NCBI GenBank assembly: GCA_001464665.1
Contig: LNDP01000023.1
Span: forward strand, 222,157 to 286,156
From: Acidobacteria bacterium Ga0074141
GTDB taxonomy: Bacteria; Acidobacteriota; Blastocatellia; Pyrinomonadales; Pyrinomonadaceae
DNA length: 64,000 nucleotides
Direction: 5' to 3'
The notes beneath the pieces were generated by a model that was not told where the DNA came from, made no database searches, and worked only from the letters and a program-made list of their open reading frames with translations. A program made the position numbers and the translations under genes. Shown in pieces: positions 1-7,560 of the stretch; positions within the stretch are counted from its first letter, which is position 1, and every line of letters starts with the position of its first letter.

Positions 1-281
1 CCCTGTCCCGGAACGCCCGGCAAAGACAACGCTAAGCCGAGCAATATCAAAAACACGCCAAAGACGTTCTTTGCAATGACCGCTCCCCAGCGAACCAGCC
101 ACGGGCTCCCGACCATGAAATCATCTTGATAATGCGTGCTGAAATAATTCGCCGGTATCTTGACCATCACCACACAGATGGCAACAAAACTGAACGTCAG
201 CGAGAGCAAAAAGATGCCAACGCCCGTCAGCACATTCATCAGCGTCAGCGATTCAATGAATGACCAAAACCACTCGACCAT
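1..281 (-). CDS. PGPGW-like small membrane protein (3' end outside window)
   Basis: The first 93 codons are visible from an ATG at 281; the rest lies beyond the left edge. Two hydrophobic segments (about residues 17-40 and 66-88) are separated by a short polar loop. The second ends in LPGVPG, resembling the LPGPG signature of the PGPGW transmembrane family, which usually has another helix right after this motif. The function of that family is not known. It starts 6 bases after the phosphatidyltransferase stop codon, so the two are probably co-transcribed. The family call rests on this short motif and the hydrophobicity pattern and is tentative. Confidence 0.55.
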   Translation of the reverse strand, partial: MVEWFWSFIESLTLMNVLTGVGIFLLSLTFSFVAICVVMVKIPANYFSTHYQDDFMVGSPWLVRWGAVIAKNVFGVFLILLGLALSLPGVPGQ

Positions 282-287
282 ACAACG

Positions 288-926
288 TTAAACCGGCCTG
301 CCCTCTAGCTTTCTAAATTCCTTCCAAATGAAATACATCCGATGCACCAGCGTCCAGATCGAGCCGATCGCCAGCACCCAGAGCACCTGCGGCATTCGGT
401 TGAACCACCAGACGTCCGAGTTCCAATCCCAGGTCGAAAGTGCACCGATGATCAAAAGCACGATCCGCTCCGGCCGCTGCAGAAAGCCGACATTCGCCTT
501 TACGCCAAGAGCCTCTGAACGCGCCGTCGCATAGCTGACCAGCACCGATGCGATCATCGCCACGCCCGCGAGTATCACGTTAACGATCGAATGCTGCGGC
601 GTGTTCCCGGCGTAAAAGACCATTATGCCGAGGATCGCGACCATATCCGAAAGCCGATCGAGTGTCGAATCGAGAAACCCGCCGAATTTCGTGACATTGC
701 CGGTCAGCCGGGCGACGTTACCGTCGAGCATGTCAAAGACATTGGCGACTATCAGGACGATGCCCGCCCAAAAGAACTCGCCCATACCGAACAAAACGCC
801 GCACGCGATGTTGATCATCACGCCAACGGTCGTCAGTAAGTTTGGCGATACGCCAGCCGACGCGAGTCCGCGGACCATCGCGTTCAATATCTGGATCGGA
901 ATCTTTCCTATGCTCGCACCAAGCAT
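288..926 (-). CDS. CDP-alcohol phosphatidyltransferase family protein
   Basis: Integral membrane enzyme that transfers a phosphatidyl group from CDP-diacylglycerol to an alcohol in phospholipid synthesis. The family signature D-x2-DG-x2-AR-x8-G-x3-D-x3-D is complete at residues 65-90 (D65, D68, D86, D90), so the metal-binding active site looks intact. Hydrophobic segments before and after it fit the usual six-helix fold, and 212 residues is a normal length. Acceptor alcohol (glycerol phosphate, inositol phosphate or other) cannot be told from the sequence, so pgsA is not assigned. ATG start at 926. Lies between greA and the PGPGW-like gene on the same strand. Confidence 0.88.
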   Translation of the reverse strand: MLGASIGKIPIQILNAMVRGLASAGVSPNLLTTVGVMINIACGVLFGMGEFFWAGIVLIVANVFDMLDGNVARLTGNVTKFGGFLDSTLDRLSDMVAILGIMVFYAGNTPQHSIVNVILAGVAMIASVLVSYATARSEALGVKANVGFLQRPERIVLLIIGALSTWDWNSDVWWFNRMPQVLWVLAIGSIWTLVHRMYFIWKEFRKLEGRPV

Positions 927-973
927 CTCTCTATGCGCCCAATTCCGGTACGAAAAGACCCGGCGGTTCTGTT

Positions 974-1441
974 CTAGTCTATCTCGTGAATGGTCGTCAG
1001 CCGTGTTACCTCAAAGGTGCGCCAGCCGTTCGGGGTCTTTACGCGAACCTCATCGCCCTCTTCGCGGCCGATCAACGCCTGCCCGATCGGCGAGACGGTC
1101 GAGATCTTCCCGTTCTCGGGGTCGCTCTCTTCCGAGGTGACCAGCCGATAGGTGATCTTCTCCTCCGTCTCGATCTCAAAAAGCACGACCTCCGAGCCAT
1201 AGGCGATCCGGTCGGTCGGTATCTTTGAAAGATCGATCGAATCGACCTCGTTGATCCGCGTGAGTACCTGCGCGATCCGCGCCTGAACGAACGACTGCCG
1301 CTCGAGGGCCGCTTTGTACTCTGCATTCTCACGCAGATCGCCGAACTCACGTGCCTTCTGTATCTCCTTCGGAAGCTTGAAGTGAAGCTCTTCCTCGAGT
1401 ATGTCGAGTTCGTCCTTTAGCTTTTTTCTTATTTCTTGCAT
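974..1441 (-). CDS. greA: transcription elongation factor GreA
   Basis: GreA rescues backtracked RNA polymerase by stimulating cleavage of the transcript 3' end. The 155 residues match the family length. An N-terminal coiled-coil (about residues 1-75) carries the EFGDLRENAEY segment, with the acidic tip residues that reach into the polymerase secondary channel. The C-terminal FKBP-like domain contains SPIGQALIGREEGDEV, the typical GreA/GreB signature. ATG start at 1441. It lies 17 bases downstream of the phosphofructokinase stop codon and is probably in the same transcript. Confidence 0.96.
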   Translation of the reverse strand: MQEIRKKLKDELDILEEELHFKLPKEIQKAREFGDLRENAEYKAALERQSFVQARIAQVLTRINEVDSIDLSKIPTDRIAYGSEVVLFEIETEEKITYRLVTSEESDPENGKISTVSPIGQALIGREEGDEVRVKTPNGWRTFEVTRLTTIHEID

Positions 1442-1458
1442 TTAAATAGATCTTTCCG

Positions 1459-2544
1459 TTACATATCCGATTCGGCCGGCGAAGCGAACGAGATGCCGAT
1501 ATCGCGGGCCGTCCGAACAAGCTGGCCATCGATCGGCACCGTCTTCAGGTTCGCGACCGCTTCCGAGATCGGCACGGTCACGATGGTCGAAGCCTGAAAA
1601 GCCACCATCTTTCCGGTTTCGCCCTCGGCCAGTGCCCGCACGGCACAGGCTCCGAAGTTTGTCCCGAGCATTCGGTCGAATGCATTCGGACTTCCGCCCC
1701 GCTGCAGATGACCCAGCACGACGCACCGCGTTTCTTTACCCGTTAGTTCCTCGACCTTCCGGCGGACATAATCGCCGACCCCGCCTAACCGCGTGTGCTT
1801 GGTGTCTAGATACATCTCGCCGCCGCCGACCTCCATCGCCCCTTCGGCAACGACGATGTTTGTGAATTTCGAGCCGTTCGCTTCCCGCTCTTTCACTTTC
1901 TTGACGACCGAGTCGAAGGAGAAAGGTATCTCGGGTATCAAAATGATATCCGCGCTTCCGGCAAGCCCGGCGTGCAAAGCGATCCATCCCGTATGGCGGC
2001 CCATCACCTCGAGAATCATAACGCGGTCATGCGAGGCGGCCGTCGTATGAAGCCGGTCGAGCGCTTCGGTCGCGATATCGATCGCGGTCATGAATCCGAA
2101 GGTCAACTCCGTTGCGGCGAGGTCATTATCGATGGTCTTCGGGACGCCGATCACGGGAAAGCCGCGTTTGTCGAACTGCTCGGCAATGGCGAGCGTTCCC
2201 TCGCCGCCGAGGACGATCAACGCCTCGATCCCGAGAATGTCGAGATTCGCAAGAGCTTCCGAGATCGGCATCTCCGGAAAGACCGGAACGCCGTCCTCCA
2301 TCTTCACAAAGCTGCCGCGGTTGCGGGTGCCGAGTATCGTCCCGCCCTTGGGCAGGATGCCGCTGACCGTCTTCGGCGTAAGCTGAAGTGTGCGCGTCTC
2401 GCCCAGGATGCCTTCAAAGCTATCCTCGATACCGATGACCTTCATTCTGTATTCATTGACGGCCGTTCGCACGACCGCCCGAATAACAGCATTTAGTCCC
2501 GGGGCGTCGCCGCCGCCGGTTAAAACTCCGATCGTTTTATACAT
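1459..2544 (-). CDS. pfkA: 6-phosphofructokinase, mixed-substrate (group III) type
   Basis: Phosphorylates fructose 6-phosphate in glycolysis. The 361-residue protein has the N-terminal GGGDAPGLN phosphate loop and the TIDND active-site motif with catalytic D139. The donor-site motif reads GGEGT (E115, G116) where E. coli PfkA has GGDGS, and PKTIDND (K136) replaces PGTIDND. Glycine at the position equal to E. coli 104 is typical of ATP-dependent enzymes, whereas lysine at the 124 position is typical of PPi-dependent ones. The combination is known in the mixed group III and trypanosomal enzymes, so ATP use is likely but not proven. Followed closely by greA. Confidence 0.93.
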   Translation of the reverse strand: MYKTIGVLTGGGDAPGLNAVIRAVVRTAVNEYRMKVIGIEDSFEGILGETRTLQLTPKTVSGILPKGGTILGTRNRGSFVKMEDGVPVFPEMPISEALANLDILGIEALIVLGGEGTLAIAEQFDKRGFPVIGVPKTIDNDLAATELTFGFMTAIDIATEALDRLHTTAASHDRVMILEVMGRHTGWIALHAGLAGSADIILIPEIPFSFDSVVKKVKEREANGSKFTNIVVAEGAMEVGGGEMYLDTKHTRLGGVGDYVRRKVEELTGKETRCVVLGHLQRGGSPNAFDRMLGTNFGACAVRALAEGETGKMVAFQASTIVTVPISEAVANLKTVPIDGQLVRTARDIGISFASPAESDM

Positions 2545-2680
2545 AAAGAGCTGAACTTCGAATATTTTACTCTATCGGACCGCAAGGCTGAATTCGGGCA
2601 AGCCGAAATCGTGCCCTTCAAAGAAAACGGACGAACCTGAATGCCAAGCCCGTCCGCTATGTCGCTATTTAATGGCCGCT

Positions 2681-4309
2681 CTACTTAGAAGCGAAATTGT
2701 TCCCGACGTATTGCCGTGCCTCGGGCATCACCTCGACCGCCTTGAGCACCTGAGGATCATTCTCGAGAAGCACCTGGATTCCAGCCTCATTCGAATAGTT
2801 CGCCGTCGCGATCTCCATCCGCAGCCTCATCCGGGCATAATCGGCCTCGGCCGCGAGGTTCTCGGCCGTCAGAGCGTTTTCCTTGTTCGCTAGCGTATAC
2901 GCCCGGAAGGCATCGAAAAGCTTATCGGTGATCGGGAAGGCATCCTTCGCGATCGACCACTGCTGATTCTGCTTGTCCACCTTATAGCTCTCGAGCCCGC
3001 TGATCTTGCCCGCAATCAGCTGGCGGACGAAGTAGAACGCGGCGTCATTGATGCGGAAACGCATTTGATTGAACGCCTGGCCCTTAACGGCGACGTCCGG
3101 CTCTATGCCCCGGCCACCCATCAGCACACGGCCATCCGGAAGCGTCACCGGCACGCCCGCCGGCTTCGGCCGCGGAGCATCCTCATCCTCGGCTTGGCCG
3201 CCATTGGTAAAATACTCATAGATCGAGCCGGTCGAGTAATCTCGCTGAAGCGAGCGGCCAAACGGTGTGTAAAACCTTGCGGTCGTAAGTGTCAATCCGG
3301 TTCCGTAGGGCAACGGGAAAACTCGCTGGACGAGCCCCTTGCCAAAGCTGTCGCTGCCGACGACCAACCCTCGGCGATAATCCTGAACCGCTCCGGCGAC
3401 GATCTCCGAAGCCGAAGCGGATCCGCCATTGACCAACACGATCAGCGGCAACCGATTCGGCTCGTCGCCGCGAGACCTAAGTTCCTGGCTGATCGCATAA
3501 CGCGAGCGGCCCTTGACCGAAACGACCGTTTGCCCCGACGGGATGAACTTGCTAACAACGTCTATGGCCTGCGGCAGCAGGCCGCCCGGATTTCCGCGAA
3601 CATCGAGCACAAGGCTCGTCATTCCACGCTTTTGCAGGTCCTCGATCGCGTCTTTGAGCTCTGCGGAGGTCGTCTCTTGAAAGCCGCCGGTCAGGCCGAT
3701 GTAGCCGACGCCGTCCGACAGTAAAAAGTAATTGCGGATCGAGGGCAGCGGAACGCCGCCGCGGGTTATCTCAAATTCGACCGGGGCCGCTGATGTGGCC
3801 CGCTCGACCTTTACCTTTACTTTGGTCCCCCGTTCGCCGCGGACGTTGCCCGAGACCTGAGCACTTGTCCACTCGCGGGCGTCTTTGCCATCAACCTCGA
3901 TGAATCGGTCGCCGTAACGTATTCCCGCCTTATCCGCCGGAGTTCCCGGGATCACCGATTGGACGTAAACACCGTCGCGATGTTGGAGTATTGAAACCCC
4001 GATGCCGTAAAACTGCGAGGACTGTTCCTCATAAAGCTTTCTGAATTCGTCGCGGGTGAAAAACTGCGAGTGCGGGTCAAGCGACCAGAGCATGCCCTGA
4101 ATGGCCGAATCGAGCGTCTTTTCGCTGTCAGGCTTGCTGACGTAATTGTTCTCGATCACCTCTAGGGCTTCGCGAAAATCCGCGGCAACCTTGCCCGGCG
4201 TTACGCTTGTATCGGCCTGCGTCGAAGCCGGAAACTTGCCAAAAACCCCGCCGACAACGGCCCCGAGGGCGATGATCAATATTGCGTAAAGGAAATAACT
4301 TCTGGTCAT
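2681..4309 (-). CDS. S41-family C-terminal processing peptidase
   Basis: Periplasmic, membrane-anchored serine protease of the CtpA/Tsp family. Residues 6-24 form an uncleaved signal anchor. A PDZ domain spans about residues 90-185 (PGTPADKAGI segment), followed by the tail-specific protease core. The Ser-Lys dyad is present: S299 in GGSASASE and K324 in SFGKGLVQ, 25 residues apart as in E. coli Tsp. A C-terminal region of about 170 residues is longer than in minimal CtpA proteins. ATG start at 4309, divergent from the glycosyltransferase. It probably degrades or matures periplasmic proteins; substrate unknown. Confidence 0.92.
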   Translation of the reverse strand: MTRSYFLYAILIIALGAVVGGVFGKFPASTQADTSVTPGKVAADFREALEVIENNYVSKPDSEKTLDSAIQGMLWSLDPHSQFFTRDEFRKLYEEQSSQFYGIGVSILQHRDGVYVQSVIPGTPADKAGIRYGDRFIEVDGKDAREWTSAQVSGNVRGERGTKVKVKVERATSAAPVEFEITRGGVPLPSIRNYFLLSDGVGYIGLTGGFQETTSAELKDAIEDLQKRGMTSLVLDVRGNPGGLLPQAIDVVSKFIPSGQTVVSVKGRSRYAISQELRSRGDEPNRLPLIVLVNGGSASASEIVAGAVQDYRRGLVVGSDSFGKGLVQRVFPLPYGTGLTLTTARFYTPFGRSLQRDYSTGSIYEYFTNGGQAEDEDAPRPKPAGVPVTLPDGRVLMGGRGIEPDVAVKGQAFNQMRFRINDAAFYFVRQLIAGKISGLESYKVDKQNQQWSIAKDAFPITDKLFDAFRAYTLANKENALTAENLAAEADYARMRLRMEIATANYSNEAGIQVLLENDPQVLKAVEVMPEARQYVGNNFASK

Positions 4310-4467
4310 TAATACTGTCCCTTAGTGCTCGAATATAGCATAACTTAGTCGCTTTTATCGGAGCAATGGTTGCCGCGAAAGGCATCTTTGGCTGGCGGGC
4401 GGGCCGCGGCCAGAGGTAAATACGCCCGCGGGCCCGGAAAGTTCTGAAACCCGGCGTGCGATAGCAG

Positions 4468-4496
4468 TTTACAAACTGTTAATCTGTGGGTACTAT
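4468..4496 (+). promoter_or_regulatory. sigma70-type promoter for the GT2 glycosyltransferase
   Basis: TTTACA at 4468-4473 and TACTAT at 4491-4496 are separated by exactly 17 bases. The start codon at 4508 is only 11 bases beyond the -10 box and no Shine-Dalgarno sequence precedes it, so the transcript may be leaderless or nearly so. Inferred from sequence only. Confidence 0.5.
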
Positions 4497-4507
4497 TTGA
4501 GCTTTTT

Positions 4508-5272
4508 ATGGGCATTGATGTCTCGATCGTAATACCGGCTTTCAACGAAGAAGAGCGGATTGGGGCAACCGTCCGAGAGGTGCTGCGTTACATTGCCGCG
4601 ACCGGCCGCTCGGCCGAGGTTATCGTCGTCGATGACGGCTCGAGCGACGGCACCGCCAAGGTCGTCGAAGAAGCGTTCGGCGAACTGCCCGAAGTTCCCG
4701 GCCGAGTCATTCGCTATGAAAAGAACCGCGGGAAAGGCTACGCGGTCAAGACCGGCCTGCTCGCCGCTGAAGGGCGGATCGCACTATTCTCGGACGCCGA
4801 CCTTTCCACGCCGATCGAGGAAATGCCGAAGCTCATCGATCCGATCAAGGCGGGCGAATTTGACGTAACCTTCGGCTCGCGTGCGCTCGACCGTTCGCTG
4901 ATCGGCACCCATCAGCCCTGGCGGCGCGAACAGGGCGGCAAGGTCTTCAACCTCGTCGTCCGCGTAATGACCGGCATGCCTTTTTGGGACACACAATGCG
5001 GCTTCAAGGCATTCAACCTCGCTAAATTTCGCCCGCTGCTCGAAGTGATGCAGATCGAACGCTTTGGCTTTGACGTTGAGTTTCTCTATGTCGCACGGCT
5101 CCGCGGCCTTCGGCTAAAGGAGATCGCCGTCCGCTGGAACAACGACGACCGCAGCAAGGTCAACGTCCTCCGCGACAGCGTCCGTATGTTTGACGAGGTC
5201 CGCCAGATCCGCCGCAACGCTAAAAATGGCCTCTACGACAATGATCGATCGAAGCTAATGGCTGATAGCTAA
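4508..5272 (+). CDS. GT2 glycosyltransferase, dolichyl/polyprenyl-phosphate sugar synthase-like
   Basis: A single GT-A domain of family 2: VSIVIPAFNEEERI at the N-terminus, VVDDGSSDGT for nucleotide binding, SDADLSTP as the metal-binding DxD region (about residue 97), and WDTQCGFKAF, which is typical of ALG5/DPM1-like enzymes that place glucose or mannose on a polyprenyl phosphate. No C-terminal membrane helices are present, unlike GtrB-type enzymes. The last residues (LMADS) are encoded by a short repeat that continues into the intergenic gap. ATG start at 4508 without a clear ribosome-binding site. pdxJ follows 27 bases downstream. Confidence 0.88.
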   Translation: MGIDVSIVIPAFNEEERIGATVREVLRYIAATGRSAEVIVVDDGSSDGTAKVVEEAFGELPEVPGRVIRYEKNRGKGYAVKTGLLAAEGRIALFSDADLSTPIEEMPKLIDPIKAGEFDVTFGSRALDRSLIGTHQPWRREQGGKVFNLVVRVMTGMPFWDTQCGFKAFNLAKFRPLLEVMQIERFGFDVEFLYVARLRGLRLKEIAVRWNNDDRSKVNVLRDSVRMFDEVRQIRRNAKNGLYDNDRSKLMADS

Positions 5273-5288
5273 CGGCTTATAGCTGTTA
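5255..5288 (+). repeat. short palindromic repeat, TAGCTAACGGCTTATAGCT type
   Basis: Units such as CTAATGGCTGATAGCTAACGG run from the last codons of the glycosyltransferase into the gap before pdxJ. The same word family (TTAGCCGTTAGC, AGCTTATAGCT) recurs at 14394-14449 and 32036-32100, each time in a gap between co-directional genes. Confidence 0.5.
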
Positions 5289-5299
5289 TTATAAATACA

Positions 5300-6043
5300 A
5301 TGACCGCACGACTTAATGTAAACATCGATCACGTCGCCACTATCCGCGAGGCACGCAAGACCATCGAGCCGAGCATCATAACCGCCGCCGTCATTTGCGA
5401 ACAGGCCGGTGCCAACGGCATTACGGTCCACCTCCGCGGAGACCGCCGCCACATACAGGACCGCGATATCGAACTGCTCCGCGATGTCGTCACGACCTAT
5501 CTGAACGTCGAAATGGCCGCGACCGACGAGATGCTCGCCATCGCTGAACGCACCCGGCCCGACGCGGTTTCACTCGTTCCAGAGAAGCCAAACGAAGTGA
5601 CGACCGAAGGCGGGCTGAATGTCATCGGCAATTTTGAAACGATAAAGAACGCAGTCGAGCGGCTAAAGGCAGCGGGCGTTTTTGTCAGCATCTTCATCGA
5701 CCCCGCGGCCGATCAGATCGAGGCAGCAAAGAACGCCGGGGCTCAGCAGGTCGAGCTCTGCACCGGCGAATATGCCGAACTCACTCTCGGCTCGCGTGCA
5801 ATGCATGGCGATGGCGAACGCCGAGCCGCCTCCGAGGTCGAACGCATCCGCAACGCCGCCGTCCACGCCCGCTCGCTCGGGCTTATCGTCGCCGCCGGCC
5901 ACGGCCTAACCTATCGAAATATCGCCGCCCTCGCCGCGATTCCCGAAATAACAGAATTCAACATCGGCCACAACATCATCTCCCGCTCCGTCTTCGTCGG
6001 CCTCAGCGAAGCCGTCAGAGAAATGATAACCGCTCTTCGTTAG
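5300..6043 (+). CDS. pdxJ: pyridoxine 5'-phosphate synthase
   Basis: Condenses 1-deoxyxylulose 5-phosphate with 3-amino-2-oxopropyl phosphate in the DXP-dependent vitamin B6 pathway. The 247-residue TIM barrel has the diagnostic start RLNVNIDHVATIREAR, the active-site stretch TVHLRGDRRHIQDRD near residue 40-55, and the C-terminal phosphate-binding EFNIGHNIISR. The length is typical and all conserved blocks are intact. ATG start at 5300; the gap from the upstream glycosyltransferase is occupied by a short repeat. Cytoplasmic housekeeping gene. Confidence 0.97.
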   Translation: MTARLNVNIDHVATIREARKTIEPSIITAAVICEQAGANGITVHLRGDRRHIQDRDIELLRDVVTTYLNVEMAATDEMLAIAERTRPDAVSLVPEKPNEVTTEGGLNVIGNFETIKNAVERLKAAGVFVSIFIDPAADQIEAAKNAGAQQVELCTGEYAELTLGSRAMHGDGERRAASEVERIRNAAVHARSLGLIVAAGHGLTYRNIAALAAIPEITEFNIGHNIISRSVFVGLSEAVREMITALR

Positions 6044-6071
6044 TATGATAATATTTGGGCGAGGTTAACGT

Positions 6072-6281
6072 ATGGCAACTGTTCTCGAAAATGACGATCA
6101 GCTAAAGGATGCTTTTAAGGCCGCGATAGTTGAGGTCCTGCAAGAGCGAAAAGACCTTATCCGCGACATCATCGAAGAAATCATCGAAGATGCCGCCCTT
6201 GTGCGAGGCATCGAGCAGGGTTTAGCGTCACCAAGCGTCACTCGCGAACAGATATTCGAGCTTCTGGAGCCCGCAAATTGA
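6072..6281 (+). CDS. antitoxin-like small acidic protein
   Basis: A 69-residue, mostly helical and strongly acidic protein (DIIEEIIEDAALVRGIEQG core) whose stop codon overlaps the start of a RelE/ParE-fold gene. Size, charge and translational coupling fit the antitoxin half of a type II toxin-antitoxin pair, though no DNA-binding fold is recognisable. A GAGG ribosome-binding site lies 6-9 bases before the ATG at 6072. Function is inferred mainly from the partner gene. Confidence 0.7.
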   Translation: MATVLENDDQLKDAFKAAIVEVLQERKDLIRDIIEEIIEDAALVRGIEQGLASPSVTREQIFELLEPAN

Positions 6282-6544
6282 AGGTCGAATTCCGCGACAG
6301 TTTTTTGAAGGACCTTCGCACCATTGAAGATAAGAAGCTTCTTTCGAAGGTACGCATTGCGATCGAAGAACTTGAGGCAGCAGAAGGAATTCTCGAACTT
6401 AGAAACGTGAAAAAGCTTCGCGGGAGCAACAATTTCTATCGTATCCGCGTAGGCGACCACCGAATCGGATTCGCCGTCGAGGAAGGGTCGATCGTTCTAG
6501 TCCGCATCCTGAACCGCAAAGAGATCTATCGATTTTTCCCCTAA
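6278..6544 (+). CDS. RelE/ParE-family toxin
   Basis: The 88 residues follow the RelE/ParE plan: N-terminal FRDSFLKDLRTI helix, a central helix, KKLRGSNNFYRIRVGDHRIGF (strand with basic residues) and a C-terminal LNRKEIYRFF strand. Proteins with YRIRVGDHRI are usually mRNA interferases or gyrase poisons. The start is TTG at 6278, overlapping the antitoxin TGA by 4 bases (TTGA), a coupling seen in many toxin-antitoxin operons. The module sits between pdxJ and a TonB-C protein, so it is probably an acquired cassette. Confidence 0.82.
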   Translation: MKVEFRDSFLKDLRTIEDKKLLSKVRIAIEELEAAEGILELRNVKKLRGSNNFYRIRVGDHRIGFAVEEGSIVLVRILNRKEIYRFFP

Positions 6545-6627
6545 CAGCAACCACTTGGTGTCAAAGCAGTGCCTGAAGTCTAAAAACTAAAAGGACACGG
6601 GAACACTTTCTTTGAATCGGTGTCTAA

Positions 6628-7470
6628 ATGTTTATGAACAGATTTCTGCATCTTTTGCTAGGCATCGCGTTCGTTTCGGGCATCTTCGCTGGGGCCGATA
6701 GCGTATTTGGACAAACTGAGAATCGTCCGGCCGTTTGCCTGTCAGGCTCAAAATTACAAAAACCGAAAAATGGAAACAGCATTGTCTCTTTCGGAGTTTT
6801 GAATGCCCAAGCCATCGAATTGGTCAAGCCGGATTATCCGGCCGCAGGAAAGGCCATGAATGTCAGCGGAAAAGTGACGATCGACATCCTAGTCGATCCC
6901 TGTGGACGCGTTTACGAGGCAAAAACGGTATCTGGCCATCCTTTATTGGTCAGTAATTCGATCAACGCCGCGCGACGATCAAGCTTCTCGCCAGTAACGC
7001 TTAGTGGCAACCCGATCTGGGTTCAGGGAATAATTGTTTACAATTTTCTGCCACCGAGGGCCAATTGGCTCCAGATCGGTTTCATGTCCGATTCGGCGAA
7101 AATGCTCGACTCATACCTGCCGGCAGGCTTCGAGAGGGCACGAATCGAACTCGGATCATTCGGCGATGCGGACGGAAAAATCAACTCCGATAGCGTGTCC
7201 CCAAGCGTGATCGAACTTGTCCGCAACGACCGTTTATCCGATCAACGAAGCCTATGGCTTTTTGAGACCGGCAGGGCAGTAAAGGAACTCTCACGCGATA
7301 ACTCGCTTTCACAGAGAAACCGACTGCTCGAACTGATAGGAAGCGCTCCATACGATATCTCGCCGCAACTCATGAAACTTTTCACACCTTTGGCCGAAAC
7401 TGCGGATTCGAAAGAGTTCCGCGAAGTACTGAGCAGAATCGAAAACCGCATGTATAACCTCGGCCTATAG
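6628..7470 (+). CDS. secreted TonB C-terminal domain protein
   Basis: Signal peptide (about residues 1-29, ending VFGQ) followed by a TonB-C-like domain at about 55-145: KPDYPAAGKAMNVSGKVTIDILVDPCGRV is the usual YP...G.V.V...D..G.V pattern. The C-terminal half (about 146-280) has no recognised domain. Unlike true TonB it lacks a proline-rich spanning segment and an uncleaved anchor, so a role in energy transduction is doubtful; such proteins are common in Acidobacteriota. ATG at 6628, with an alternative ATG at 6634. Composition is somewhat more AT-rich than pdxJ. Confidence 0.75.
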   Translation: MFMNRFLHLLLGIAFVSGIFAGADSVFGQTENRPAVCLSGSKLQKPKNGNSIVSFGVLNAQAIELVKPDYPAAGKAMNVSGKVTIDILVDPCGRVYEAKTVSGHPLLVSNSINAARRSSFSPVTLSGNPIWVQGIIVYNFLPPRANWLQIGFMSDSAKMLDSYLPAGFERARIELGSFGDADGKINSDSVSPSVIELVRNDRLSDQRSLWLFETGRAVKELSRDNSLSQRNRLLELIGSAPYDISPQLMKLFTPLAETADSKEFREVLSRIENRMYNLGL

Positions 7471-7560
7471 CTCGAGCTACTTTGCATTCGATGCCATCAT
7501 AATGCATACAATCAAAGGCTCCAATCTTTAACGGGCTTGAACCGCTAGCAAACGCGGTCG

